Source of the DNA: Variovorax terrae
Lineage (GTDB): Bacteria; Pseudomonadota; Gammaproteobacteria; Burkholderiales; Burkholderiaceae_C
Length of the DNA: 64,000 nucleotides
Assembly: GCF_022809125.1 (NCBI RefSeq)
Contig: NZ_JALGBI010000001.1
Location: 1,240,001 to 1,304,000 of the forward strand
Direction: 5' to 3'
Below the pieces are notes generated by a model that ran no database searches, was not told where the DNA came from, and saw only the letters and a program-made list of their open reading frames with translations. This document shows positions 11,384 through 20,581 of the stretch, piece after piece; the first letter of the stretch is position 1; each line of letters starts with the position of its first letter. A program made the position numbers and the translations under genes.

Positions 11384-13141
11384 TCAGGGGGCCGTGCAGC
11401 GAAAGCTCGCCGCCTGCTCAGCGTCGCCGCCCTGGTAGCGCGCCACCTGCGGGTGCGGGCACAAAAGGCGCGTGCGCGTGGGGCTCCAATCGGCGGGCAC
11501 CTCGGGGTTGGGCACGGCTGAACCGGCGCCGCGCGCGTGGGCCACCAGGGCCTCGGGCGCCTGGCCCTGCTCGACCCACTTCACGAGCGCGTCCACCATG
11601 TCCACCTGGTCGGTGGCCGGGCCGCCGCGGCTGTGGTTCATGCCGGGCACGAGGTACAGCCGCGCCTGCCGCTCGGCCGCGCTGCCGTGGGCGGCGCGCA
11701 GGCCGTCGTACCAGCGCAGGGTATCGAGCACCGAGAACACCGGGTCGGCCGCGCCGTGGAAGGCGATCAGTTTGCCGCCGTGCGCCACGAAGTCGCGCAG
11801 CGTGGGGTCGGGCGGGGTCATGAAGCCGAGCGCCGACTCGCGGTAGCGGCCGTCGGTGGCCGAGATCTTGGCCAGCGCCTGGTCCAGCGGGAAGCCCAGC
11901 GCGTAGTCGATCAGCGAGTTGCCCTGGCCCGTGACCACGGCGGGCGAGGCCGGCGGCGTGGTCATCACGAAGGCCAGCGCGATCGCGTCGCGCGGGCCCA
12001 CGCTGGACTCGAACTTCCAGGTGGCCCAGTCGCGGCCGGCCACGCCCGGGTCCCAGGCCAGGCCGGAGTACAGCCGCGTGCCGGCGGTGTCCACCGGGCC
12101 GGCGAACACGCGCGCCAGCGTGGCCTTCTGCGCGCCGCTCAGGCACTGGCCGTTGGGGGTGGCGCCGGCATTGCAGGCCGGCACGTCGCGCTCGACGCTG
12201 AAAGCCGCCTGGCAGCCGGCCAGATCGGCCACGATGCCGTCGGCCAGGCCGTCCAGCGCATCGCAGCGCGCGAGGATGCGCTGCGCCAGCAGGGCCAGGT
12301 CGGCCGGGCTCAGCGCGCTGCGCAGATCGGGCCGCTGGGTGGCAGGGTTCTGGCGTGCGATGGCGGCGAACTGCTGGGCGCCCCAGACCTGGGCCACCGC
12401 GGCGCGCGGCAGGTTGTAGCCGGGCGTGCTGACCAGGATGCCGTCATAGGCCTGCGGCAGGCGCGAGGCCGCCACCAGGCCGTGGCGCCCGCCGTTGGAG
12501 GTGCCCACCAGGTAGGAGCGGTCGGGCCGCTTGCCGTAGTAGGCCTGGATCAGCGCCTTGGCCATGGGCGTGAGCTGGGCCACGGCGTTGTAGCCGTAGT
12601 CGAGCCGCGCCTGCGGGTCCAGCCCGAAGGTGGCGCCGCCGATCGGCGTGCTGCGGTCGAAGGCGTGGCCGGCGTCGGAGCTGATCACCGCAAAGCCCTT
12701 GAGCAGGCCGTTGCTGCTCGGGCCGCCGCCCAGGATGTCGCCGTAGGCCGGGGTCTGGAAGCCGTCGAGCCCGCCATTGGCCTGGTAGAAGAAGCGGCCG
12801 TTCCAGGCCGTGGGCAGGCGCATCTCGAAGCCGATGGCGTAGGGCTTGCCATCCACCGGGCCGATGCGCTCGTTCATCAGGCCCTTGACCACGCAGTGCT
12901 CGGGCATCGGCTCGGCGATGCCCGGCAGCCTGAGCTGGCCCGCCGCCACGCGCTCGGCCGAGACCAGCCGGGTCTGCGGGTGGCTGAAGCGCGCCGCCAG
13001 GGCGTCGCAGGCCAGCACCGCCTGGGCGGGGGTGGCCGGCAGCCGGGCGGGGCCGCCGGTGCCGGCGCAGCCGGCCAGCGCCAACAGGGCGGAGGCCAGC
13101 AGTGCAAAGCGCAGGCAGGAAGGAGCGGTGTGGGGACGCAT
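11384..13141 (-). CDS. Tannase/feruloyl-esterase-family lipoprotein
   Basis: A 585-residue protein of the tannase/feruloyl esterase family, expected to release hydroxycinnamates from plant esters outside the cytoplasm. The N-terminus has a lipoprotein signal with lipobox LAGC (C25). The nucleophile motif is GTSNGGRHG with S215; the histidine lies in VPGMNHSRGG near the C-terminus. Family members normally carry Cys before the Ser and Cys after the His; here both are replaced (T214; S after H), so the active-site disulfide is absent. The start at 13141 follows acyl-CoA dehydrogenase by 53 bp. Context beside feruloyl-CoA synthetase supports an esterase feeding this pathway. Confidence 0.85.
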   Translation of the reverse strand: MRPHTAPSCLRFALLASALLALAGCAGTGGPARLPATPAQAVLACDALAARFSHPQTRLVSAERVAAGQLRLPGIAEPMPEHCVVKGLMNERIGPVDGKPYAIGFEMRLPTAWNGRFFYQANGGLDGFQTPAYGDILGGGPSSNGLLKGFAVISSDAGHAFDRSTPIGGATFGLDPQARLDYGYNAVAQLTPMAKALIQAYYGKRPDRSYLVGTSNGGRHGLVAASRLPQAYDGILVSTPGYNLPRAAVAQVWGAQQFAAIARQNPATQRPDLRSALSPADLALLAQRILARCDALDGLADGIVADLAGCQAAFSVERDVPACNAGATPNGQCLSGAQKATLARVFAGPVDTAGTRLYSGLAWDPGVAGRDWATWKFESSVGPRDAIALAFVMTTPPASPAVVTGQGNSLIDYALGFPLDQALAKISATDGRYRESALGFMTPPDPTLRDFVAHGGKLIAFHGAADPVFSVLDTLRWYDGLRAAHGSAAERQARLYLVPGMNHSRGGPATDQVDMVDALVKWVEQGQAPEALVAHARGAGSAVPNPEVPADWSPTRTRLLCPHPQVARYQGGDAEQAASFRCTAP

Positions 13142-13194
13142 GGCGTTGTCTCCTGGGGCGTTTTCTTGAGGGGCCGAGCCGGTGTGTGGGGCGC

Positions 13195-14907
13195 TCAGCC
13201 GGGCAGCGGCCCGCACAGCGCCTGTAGCAGCTTCAGGCGCAGGTCGAACTCGGGCAGCACGCGGGCGCGCAGGGCGGCGGCGGGTGCGCTCCAGCGCGGC
13301 GCCTGGGCGCCGGGGGCGCGCTCGATCTGCGTCCAGGCCCAGGCCAGCAGGGCCAGCGCCACGGCGCGCAGGTAGTCGTCGGCGGCCTCGCTGGCCAGCA
13401 GGGGGCGCGTCCTGGCGGCCTCGGCCAGCGTGGCGGTGAGGTAGCGCAGCTCGGCGAAGCGGCGCAGCACGTCGGCGTCGGCCGCGCGGCCGGCGTCGAG
13501 CCCGGCGCGCAGGCTCAGCAGCAGCTCGCCCAGCGCCTTGCCGCCATCGGGCAGCACCTTGCGCACCAGCAGGTCGATCGCCTGGATCTCGTTGGTGCCC
13601 TCGTAGATCATGGTCACGCGCGCGTCGCGCACGATCTGCTCGATGCCCCACTCGCGCACATAGCCGTGGCCGCCGAACACCTGCAGGCAGTCGCTCGCGC
13701 CGTGGAAGGCCTGGTGCGTGAAAGCGGCCTTGAGCACCGGTGTGACCAGGCTGCACCAGGACTGCGCCTGGGCGCGGCGCGCGGCGTCGGGGTGGTGGCG
13801 AGCGAGGTCGAGCTCGACGCCGGTGCGGTAGGCCAGCAGCCGGCCGCCGTCGATCCAGGCGCGCTGCACGTCGAGGATGCGGCGGATCGCGGGGTGCTCG
13901 ATGATCGGGTCCGGGCCGCCGGCTGCGGGGGCGCCGGCGGGCCTCGGCGCGCGCATCTGGCGGCGTTCGCGCGCGTAGGCGTCGGCCTTCTGCCAGGCCG
14001 CGTCGAGCAGGCCGATGCCCTGCAGCGCCACGTGCAGGCGCGCCGCGTTCATCATCACGAACATGGCGTTGAGGCCGCGATGCGGCTCGCCGATCAGCCA
14101 GCCCGTGGCCTCGTCGAAGCGCATCACGCAGGTCGGGCTGCCGTGCAGGCCCATCTTCTCTTCGATGCGCTCGCAGTGCACCGCGTTGCGCGCGCCGTCG
14201 GGCAGCAGCTTGGGGCAGAGGAACAGCGACAGGCCCTTGGGGCCAGCCGGTGCCTCGGGCAGGCGGCCCAGCACCAGGTGCACGATGTTGTCGGTCAGGT
14301 CGTGCTCGCCGCCTGAGATGAAGATCTTGGTGCCGCTCACGCGGTAGCTGCCGTCGGCCTGCGCCGCGCCGCGCGTGCGCGCCAGGCCCAGGTCGCTGCC
14401 GGCCTGCGGCTCGGTCAGGCACATGGTGGCCAGCCACTCGCCGCTGGCGATGCGGGCCAGGTAGCGCGCCTTGAGTTCGCCGCTGCCGTGGTGCCTGAGG
14501 CATTCGTAGGCGCCGTGCAGCAGGCCGGGCGCCATGGTCCAGCCATGGTTGGCGGCGCTCAGCATCTCGTAGAGCACGCCTTCCAGCACCCAGGGCAGGC
14601 CCTGGCCGCCGTCTTCGGGCGCGCAGGCCAGCGCGGGCCAGCCGGCCTGCCAGAACGCCTGGTAGGCCTCGCGCGAACCGGGCGGCGTGGTGACGCGGCC
14701 CTGCTCGAAGCGGCAGCCTGCCTCATCGCCCACCCGCTGCAGCGGCGCGACGGCGCTGGCGACGAATTTGCCCGACTCCTCCATCACCTGCAGCAGCAGT
14801 TCTTCGTCGGCCTCGGCGAACGGCGCCAGCGCTTGCAACTGGGCGGGCGCCTGCAGCGCATCGCGCAGGATGAACCGGATGTCGGCGAGCGGGGGCTGGT
14901 AGGTCAT
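13195..14907 (-). CDS. Acyl-CoA dehydrogenase
   Basis: A 570-residue FAD flavoprotein of the larger acyl-CoA dehydrogenase type (relatives include the DmdC-like branch), with an N-terminal extension before the core. Recognisable motifs are CLTEPQAGSDLG and ISGGEHDLTDNI in the FAD/substrate domain, GGHGYVREWGIEQIVRDARV and the base-region signature MIYEGTNEIQAIDLL in the C-terminal half. In this operon a likely substrate is a phenylpropanoyl-CoA (for example dihydroferuloyl-CoA), which would bring saturated side chains into the pathway. That substrate is inference. Confidence 0.88.
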   Translation of the reverse strand: MTYQPPLADIRFILRDALQAPAQLQALAPFAEADEELLLQVMEESGKFVASAVAPLQRVGDEAGCRFEQGRVTTPPGSREAYQAFWQAGWPALACAPEDGGQGLPWVLEGVLYEMLSAANHGWTMAPGLLHGAYECLRHHGSGELKARYLARIASGEWLATMCLTEPQAGSDLGLARTRGAAQADGSYRVSGTKIFISGGEHDLTDNIVHLVLGRLPEAPAGPKGLSLFLCPKLLPDGARNAVHCERIEEKMGLHGSPTCVMRFDEATGWLIGEPHRGLNAMFVMMNAARLHVALQGIGLLDAAWQKADAYARERRQMRAPRPAGAPAAGGPDPIIEHPAIRRILDVQRAWIDGGRLLAYRTGVELDLARHHPDAARRAQAQSWCSLVTPVLKAAFTHQAFHGASDCLQVFGGHGYVREWGIEQIVRDARVTMIYEGTNEIQAIDLLVRKVLPDGGKALGELLLSLRAGLDAGRAADADVLRRFAELRYLTATLAEAARTRPLLASEAADDYLRAVALALLAWAWTQIERAPGAQAPRWSAPAAALRARVLPEFDLRLKLLQALCGPLPG

Positions 14908-14958
14908 CGTCGGGGTCGGGGTGGGCCGGCGGGCGAGTGCCGGCCGGGGGAGGACGGG

Positions 14959-15693
14959 TCAGGCGGCGGCCCGGGCCGCGCCCAGGTAGGTGTCGATCAC
15001 GCGCGGGTCGGTGGCCAGTTCGGTGGCCGGCCCCTGCAGGCCCACCTCGCCCATTTCCAGCACGTAGGCGTGGTCGGCCACCTCCAGTGCGGCGCGCGCG
15101 TTCTGCTCCACCAGCAGGATGGTCACGCCGGTCTGGCGTAGCGCGTCGATGGTGCGGAAGATCTCCTTGACCACCAGCGGCGCTAGGCCCAGGCTGGGTT
15201 CGTCGAGCATCAGCAGCTGCGGGCGCGACATCAGCGCGCGGCCCACGGCCAGCATCTGGCGCTCGCCGCCCGAGAGCGTGCCGGCGAGCTGCGCGCGGCG
15301 CTCCTTGAGGCGCGGGAACAGCGTGTAGACCTGTTCCAGCCCGTCGCGCCACTGGCGGTTGCCCAGGCGCACCTGGCGGAAGGCGCCGAGCACCAGGTTG
15401 TCTTCCACCGGCAGGGTGCCGAACAGCTCGCGCTTCTCGGGCACCAGGGCGATGCCCAGCATGACGCGCTCTTCGAGCGACAGGGTGGCGATGGACTGGT
15501 CCTGGTACTCGACCGCGCCCTGGCCGGGCAGCACGCCCATCAGGGTGTTGAGCAGGGTGGACTTGCCGGCGCCGTTGGGGCCGATCACGGTGATGACGCT
15601 GCCCTTGTCGGCGTGCAGGTCGATGCCGTGCAGGACCTCGGCCCGGCCGTAGCCGGCGCGCAGGCCCTGGACGCGAAGGAGAGGGGTATTCAT
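14959..15693 (-). CDS. Liv-type ABC transporter ATPase (LivF-like)
   Basis: A 244-residue ATP-binding subunit with Walker A GPNGAGKST (38-46), signature LSGGERQ, Walker B LLMLDEPSLGLAP and the H-loop region ILLVEQNARAAL. The LivF assignment rests on these motifs plus its place after the permease-ATPase fusion, 1 bp from its stop. With the fusion protein, LivH and the receptor it forms a complete branched-chain-amino-acid-type importer. Inside a hydroxycinnamate operon it most likely imports aromatic acids, as known for the coumarate importer of Rhodopseudomonas. Confidence 0.92.
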   Translation of the reverse strand: MNTPLLRVQGLRAGYGRAEVLHGIDLHADKGSVITVIGPNGAGKSTLLNTLMGVLPGQGAVEYQDQSIATLSLEERVMLGIALVPEKRELFGTLPVEDNLVLGAFRQVRLGNRQWRDGLEQVYTLFPRLKERRAQLAGTLSGGERQMLAVGRALMSRPQLLMLDEPSLGLAPLVVKEIFRTIDALRQTGVTILLVEQNARAALEVADHAYVLEMGEVGLQGPATELATDPRVIDTYLGAARAAA

Positions 15694-15694
15694 G

Positions 15695-17482
15695 TCAATG
15701 CTCCGTGCCCAGGTAGGCGGCCCGCACCTGCGGGCTTTGCTGCACCTCGGCGGGCGTGCCCTCCATCAGGTGCGTGCCGAATTCCATGACGACGAGGCGG
15801 TCGCACACGTCCATCACCAGGCCCATGTCGTGCTCCACCAGCAGGATGCTCATGCCTTCGCTGCGCAGCTGGCGCAGCACGCCGGCGAGCGCTTCCTTTT
15901 CCTTGTGGCGCAGGCCGGCGGCCGGCTCGTCCAGCAGCAGCAGCGCCGGGTTGCCGCACAGCGCGCGCGCGATCTCCAGCAGCCGCTGCGGGCCCATGGC
16001 CAGGTTGCCGGCGAGCTCGTGCAGCGCATCGCCCAGGCCCACGCGCTCGAGCTGGCGCTGCGCCTCCTTGAACAGCTGCTGTTCCTCTGCGCGGTCCAGC
16101 CGCAGCATGGCCGACAGCGCCCCCCGGTGGCCGCGCAGGTGGGCGCCCAGTGCCACGTTCTCGAGCACGGTCATGTCGGGGATCATCTTCACGTGCTGGA
16201 AGGTGTGCGAGATGCCGCGCCGGGCGATCTGGCGCGAAGGCAGGCCGCTGATGGTTTCGCCGCGAAAGCGCACGCCGCCGCCGCTGAGCGAGAGCAGGCC
16301 CGTGATCAGGTTGAAGGTGGTGGACTTGCCGGCGCCGTTGGGGCCGATCAGCCCGACGATCTGGCCGGCCCGGATCTGGAAGCTGATGTCGTTGACCGCC
16401 ACCAGCCCGCCGAACTGCTTGCGGATGGCCTCGACCTCGAGCACCAGTTCACCGTGCGCGGGCTGGGGCGTGCCGGGCAGCGCGGCGGCCTGCTGCCAGT
16501 CCACGGCGCGCTGGCGCCGCGGTAGCCGGCGATCGATGAAGTCCCACAGGCCGTCGGGCAGGTACTTGAGCACCAGCACGATCACAATGCCGAACACGAT
16601 GATCTCGTAGCTGCCGCTGGTGCCGATGAGCTTGGGCAGCAGCACCTGGAGCTGGTCTTCGAGCACCTTGGTCAACGCCGAGCCCGTGAGCGCGCCCCAG
16701 ACATGGGCGGCGCCGCCGATGACGGCCATGAACAGGTACTCGATGCCCATCTTGAGGCCGAACGGCGAGGGGTTGACGGTGCGCTGGAAGTGCGCGAACA
16801 GCCAGCCCGACACCGAGGCCAGCAGCGCCGCCAGCACGAAGATGCCGACCTTGTGGCGCAGCGTGTCGATGCCCATGGCCTCGGCCATCTGCGAGCCGTT
16901 CTTGAGCGCGCGGATGGCGCGGCCGGTGCGCGAGTCGAGCAGGCGCACCAGCGCGAAGGCGGCCAGCAGCACGATCAGCCAGGTCAGCACGAAGAACACG
17001 CGGCGCTGGCCGATGTCCCAGCCGAACAGCGAGAGCCCCTTGACGCCGAGGATGCCGTCGTACTTGCCCAGGGCTTCGAGGTTGCCCATCAGGTAGTACA
17101 GCGACAGCGCCCAGGCGATGGTGGCCAGCGGCAGGTAGTGGCCCGACATGCGCAGCGTGATCGAGCCGATCACCAGCGCGCTGAGCGAGGTGATGCCGAG
17201 CCCGATGAACAGCGTGAGCCAGGGCGAGAGGCCGGTGTTCACCGTGAGGTAGGCCGTGGTGTAGGCGCCGATGCCGACGAACGCCGCCTGGCCGAACGAG
17301 GTCAGGCCGCCCACGCCGGTGAGCAGCACCAGGCCGAGCACCGGCAGGCTGTACAGGCCGATGTAGTTGAGCTGGATGATCCAGAAATCGGGCAGCGGCA
17401 GCAGCGGGATCAGCACCAGGGCTGCCAGCAGCAGGCCGAGGCCGGCGGCACGCAGGGAGAACTTGCTTGACGAGGAGGCCAT
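15695..17482 (-). CDS. Fused ABC permease-ATPase (LivM-LivG)
   Basis: A 595-residue fusion. Residues 1 to about 320 are a LivM-type permease with about nine hydrophobic segments and the family motif GLTSFGQAAFVGIGAY; residues from about 345 are a LivG-type ATPase with Walker A GPNGAGKST (380-388), signature MGPQRLLEIARAL and Walker B LLLLDEPAAGL. The ATG at 17482, one base after the livH stop, has a GAGGAA ribosome site 7 bp upstream and is preferred over an ATG five codons earlier. The second Liv set in this window has the same two proteins separate. Confidence 0.93.
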   Translation of the reverse strand: MASSSSKFSLRAAGLGLLLAALVLIPLLPLPDFWIIQLNYIGLYSLPVLGLVLLTGVGGLTSFGQAAFVGIGAYTTAYLTVNTGLSPWLTLFIGLGITSLSALVIGSITLRMSGHYLPLATIAWALSLYYLMGNLEALGKYDGILGVKGLSLFGWDIGQRRVFFVLTWLIVLLAAFALVRLLDSRTGRAIRALKNGSQMAEAMGIDTLRHKVGIFVLAALLASVSGWLFAHFQRTVNPSPFGLKMGIEYLFMAVIGGAAHVWGALTGSALTKVLEDQLQVLLPKLIGTSGSYEIIVFGIVIVLVLKYLPDGLWDFIDRRLPRRQRAVDWQQAAALPGTPQPAHGELVLEVEAIRKQFGGLVAVNDISFQIRAGQIVGLIGPNGAGKSTTFNLITGLLSLSGGGVRFRGETISGLPSRQIARRGISHTFQHVKMIPDMTVLENVALGAHLRGHRGALSAMLRLDRAEEQQLFKEAQRQLERVGLGDALHELAGNLAMGPQRLLEIARALCGNPALLLLDEPAAGLRHKEKEALAGVLRQLRSEGMSILLVEHDMGLVMDVCDRLVVMEFGTHLMEGTPAEVQQSPQVRAAYLGTEH

Positions 17483-17483
17483 G

Positions 17484-18524
17484 TCAGTGTTCCTCATCGG
17501 AATGGCCGCTGCGCAGCGAACGCCACAGCAGCACCGGCAGGATGATCGTGAACACGATCACCTCCTTGAAGGCGCTGGCCCAGAACGAGCCGAAGGCCTC
17601 GATCACGCCGACGAACAGCGCGCCGATGGCCGCGCCCGGGTAGCTGGAGAGGCCCGCGATCACCGCGGCCACGAAGCCCTTGAGGCCGATCAGGAAGCCC
17701 GAGTCGTAGAACACGGTGGTGGTGGGGCCGATCAGCAGGCCCGACAGCCCGCCGATCAGGCCGGCCATGGCAAACGTGAGCTGGCCCGCGGTCTGGGTGG
17801 AGATGCCCATCAGGCGCGCGCCCAGGCGGTTCACGGCGGTGGCGCGCAGCGCCTTGCCGTAGAGGCTGCGCTCGAAGAAAAGCCACAGCAGCACGATCAG
17901 CGCCAGCGAGGCCGCGCCGATGATGACGGTCTGGCCGGTGATGTTGAGCGGGCCCATGGCAAAGCGGACGTCCCAGAACGAGGGGTTGCGAAAGCCCTCG
18001 GCGCCGAAGAACAGCAGGCCGAGACCGGTCATGGCGAAATGCACGCCGACCGACACGATCAGCAGCACCAGGGTGCTGGCGCCGGCCAGCGACTGGTAGG
18101 CCACGCGGTAGACCAGCGGCCCGAAGGCGGTGACGATGCAGATCGTCAGCAGGGCCTGCAGCAGCAGGGGCAGCTGGTGCGGCGCGGCCCAGAACGAGAG
18201 ACCGCAGACCACCAGCGGGATCAGCAGGGTGCGGCCGGCGGCCTGGAGCGCCGGTGCGGCCCGGTGGTGGCGCCGCCAGGCGGTGGCCAGGTCCATGAGC
18301 GCGGCCACGGCCGCCAGGATCAGCAGCAGCCAGACGGTGCCCGGCACCTGGCCGGTCTGGAAGATGGCCAGGGTGAGCGCGCCGTAGGCCACGAACTCGC
18401 CCTGAGGGATGAAGATGACGCGGGTGACGGCGAACACCAGCACGATGGCCAGCCCGAGCAGCGCGTAGATGGCGCCGTTGGTGAGGCCATCGAGCATCAG
18501 GATGCTGGCGATTGAAATGTCCAT
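17484..18524 (-). CDS. Liv-type ABC permease (LivH-like)
   Basis: A 346-residue inner-membrane permease. The N-terminal family pattern [30 protein letters not shown], followed by [12 protein letters not shown], marks LivH. A central stretch around 85-100 ([21 protein letters not shown]) is hydrophilic and about 40 residues longer than in short LivH proteins such as the paralogue at 50496. It lies between the receptor gene (98-bp gap with a hairpin) and the fused permease-ATPase. Confidence 0.92.
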   Translation of the reverse strand: MDISIASILMLDGLTNGAIYALLGLAIVLVFAVTRVIFIPQGEFVAYGALTLAIFQTGQVPGTVWLLLILAAVAALMDLATAWRRHHRAAPALQAAGRTLLIPLVVCGLSFWAAPHQLPLLLQALLTICIVTAFGPLVYRVAYQSLAGASTLVLLIVSVGVHFAMTGLGLLFFGAEGFRNPSFWDVRFAMGPLNITGQTVIIGAASLALIVLLWLFFERSLYGKALRATAVNRLGARLMGISTQTAGQLTFAMAGLIGGLSGLLIGPTTTVFYDSGFLIGLKGFVAAVIAGLSSYPGAAIGALFVGVIEAFGSFWASAFKEVIVFTIILPVLLWRSLRSGHSDEEH

Positions 18525-18560
18525 GGGCGAAAGGGTGGGCAGGGCTCAGGTGGAAAACCA

Positions 18561-18601
18561 GCGGGCCGGCCCCGGATCGCCGAAGCGAAAGGCCGGCCCG
18601 C
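18561..18601 (-). promoter_or_regulatory. Perfect 11-bp hairpin between receptor and livH
   Basis: GCGGGCCGGCC and GGCCGGCCCGC pair perfectly around a 19-base loop in the gap after the substrate-binding-protein stop. There is no U-run. Such intercistronic stems often stabilise the receptor mRNA or reduce downstream expression, giving excess binding protein over permease; that role is inference. Confidence 0.55.
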
Positions 18602-18622
18602 CGGGGGCGGGAGCGCGGAGGC

Positions 18623-19756
18623 TTATTCGACCTTCCAGTCGCCGTTGACGACCTTCAGCATCACGCCGGTCTCGTTGGTGAAGCCCCAGTGGTCCTGCGC
18701 CGTCCAGTCGAGCACGCCGTGCGCCACGACAGTGCGGCCCATGCCCTCGAACGCATCGCGCAGTGCGGCGCGGAACTCCTTGGTGCCGGGCTTGGCCTTC
18801 TTCAGCGCCACCGGGACGGCTTTTTCCAGCACGATCATCGCGTCATAGCTGTGGCCCGCGAACTGGTTGCGCGAACCCGGGCCGTAGGCCTTCTCGTACT
18901 TCTGCACGAAGTCGATCGCCAGCTTCTTGGACGGGTGGCTGTCGGGCAGCTGCTCCGCGATCACGGCCGGGCCGGACACCACCAAGGTGCCTTCCACGTC
19001 CTTGCCTCCGATGCGCATCAGGTCGCGCGTGGCAGCGGCATGCGTCTGATAGATCTTGCCCTTGTAGCCGCGTTCGACGATGGCCTTCTCCGGCATGGCG
19101 GCGCCGCTGCCCGAGGCCACGACCAGGATCGCGTCGGGGTTGCCCGCGGTCAGCTTCAGGGCCTGCGCCGTGACGCTGGTGTCGGCGCGCGCGAAGCGCT
19201 CCACGCCGGTGACCTTGATGCCGTTCTTCTCGGCCTCGGCCGTGAAGTCCTTGAGCCAGAGTTCGCCGTAGGCGTCGGTGTAGCCGAGGAAGCCGACGGT
19301 CTTGATGCCCTGCTTCTTCATGTGGCCGACCATGGCATAGGCCATGACGCCGTTGGACTGCGGCAGGCGGAAGGTCCACTTGTCCTTGCCGGGCGGCAGG
19401 CCGGCGGGCGAGGCGGCCAGCTGGACCGTGCCGGATTCCGCTGCGATGTCGGCCATCGGGATCGCCACCGGCGTGGCGGCGGAGCCGATGATCACGTCCA
19501 CCTTGTCCTCGGTGATCAGGCGCTGCGTGTTCTTCACGCCGGTGGTGGGGTCGGTCGCGTCGTCGAGCACGACGACCTTGAGCTTCTCGCCGGCGATGCT
19601 TTGGGGCCACAGCGCGATGGCGTTCTTCATGGGGATGCCCAGGCCCGAGGCGGGGCCGGTGAGCGGCAGCACCACGCCGATGGTGAGGTCGGCCATGGCG
19701 GCGCCTGCGGCGAGGGTGGCAATCGCGGCGGTGATCAAGGTCTTGGCAATTTTCAT
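18623..19756 (-). CDS. ABC transporter periplasmic substrate-binding protein
   Basis: A 377-residue type I periplasmic receptor (LivK/Peripla_BP_6). The first 22 residues are a signal peptide ending AAGAAMA, followed by DLTIGVVLPLTGPASGLGIP. The mature protein has the two-lobe pattern with VDVIIGSAATPVAIPMADIAAES and VGFLGYTDAYGELW. It lies in the same run as feruloyl-CoA synthetase, SDR and hydratase, so aromatic acids such as ferulate or coumarate are the likely ligands (inference from operon context and from CouP-type receptors). Confidence 0.9.
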   Translation of the reverse strand: MKIAKTLITAAIATLAAGAAMADLTIGVVLPLTGPASGLGIPMKNAIALWPQSIAGEKLKVVVLDDATDPTTGVKNTQRLITEDKVDVIIGSAATPVAIPMADIAAESGTVQLAASPAGLPPGKDKWTFRLPQSNGVMAYAMVGHMKKQGIKTVGFLGYTDAYGELWLKDFTAEAEKNGIKVTGVERFARADTSVTAQALKLTAGNPDAILVVASGSGAAMPEKAIVERGYKGKIYQTHAAATRDLMRIGGKDVEGTLVVSGPAVIAEQLPDSHPSKKLAIDFVQKYEKAYGPGSRNQFAGHSYDAMIVLEKAVPVALKKAKPGTKEFRAALRDAFEGMGRTVVAHGVLDWTAQDHWGFTNETGVMLKVVNGDWKVE

Positions 19757-19816
19757 GGTGATGTCTCCTGGTGGATTGAGGGCGGAAAAAAGGGGGCGCG
19801 TGCCGTGTGGCGCGCT

Positions 19817-20581
19817 TCAGCGCGGCGCCATGCGCAGCGCGCCGTCGAGCCGGATCACCTCGCCGTTGAGGTGCGTGTTGGCCACGATGTGCGCGGCGAG
19901 CTGGGCGAACTCCTCGGGCTTGCCCAGCCGCGGCGGGAACGGGATGGACGCGGCCAGCGAGGCCTGCACCGGCTCGGGCAGCTGCTTCATGAGCGGCGTG
20001 GCGAACAGGCCCGGTGCGATGGTGCAGGCGCGGATGCCGTGCTGCGCGAGGTCGCGCGCCATCGGCAGCGTCATGCCCACGAGGCCGCCCTTGGAGGCGC
20101 TGTAGGCCTGCTGGCCGACCTGGCCGTCGAAGGCCGCCACCGAGGCCGTGAACAGGATCACGCCGCGTTCGCCGTCTTCCAGCGGAGCCAGTTTCGCGCA
20201 CTCGGCGGCGAACAGCCGTGTCATGTTGTAGGTGCCGATCAGGTTGACGTTGACGACCCGGGCGAAGTCTTCCAGCGGCGCGGCGCTGCCGTCCTTGCCG
20301 ACCACGCGCTTGGCGGTGCCGATGCCGGCGACGTTCATGAGGATGCGGGCCGGGCCGTGCGCGGCGGCAGCCTGGGCCAGAGCCGCCGTCACGCTGTCGG
20401 CGCTGGTGATGTCGCATTGGCAGGCCACGCCGCCGATGTCGACCGCGACCTTCTCGGCGAGCGCCAGGTTCACGTCGAGCACGGCGACTTTCGCGCCCAG
20501 GCGGGCGAGCTCGCGCGCGGTGGCCTCGCCGAGGCCGGAGGCGCCGCCGGTGACGAGGGCGGCTTGTCCCTGGATGTTCAT
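19817..20581 (-). CDS. SDR-family 3-hydroxyacyl-CoA dehydrogenase
   Basis: A 254-residue short-chain dehydrogenase of the type II 3-hydroxyacyl-CoA dehydrogenase kind. The cofactor motif is TGGASGLG (11-18), the catalytic triad S147, Y160 and K164 (YSASK), and the C-terminus has NGEVIRLDGALRM. Its start overlaps the stop of feruloyl-CoA synthetase (ATGA), so translation is coupled. In this operon it would oxidise the beta-hydroxy-phenylpropionyl-CoA formed by the hydratase to the beta-keto thioester, the step that distinguishes the beta-oxidative route from vanillin formation. Confidence 0.87.
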   Translation of the reverse strand: MNIQGQAALVTGGASGLGEATARELARLGAKVAVLDVNLALAEKVAVDIGGVACQCDITSADSVTAALAQAAAAHGPARILMNVAGIGTAKRVVGKDGSAAPLEDFARVVNVNLIGTYNMTRLFAAECAKLAPLEDGERGVILFTASVAAFDGQVGQQAYSASKGGLVGMTLPMARDLAQHGIRACTIAPGLFATPLMKQLPEPVQASLAASIPFPPRLGKPEEFAQLAAHIVANTHLNGEVIRLDGALRMAPR

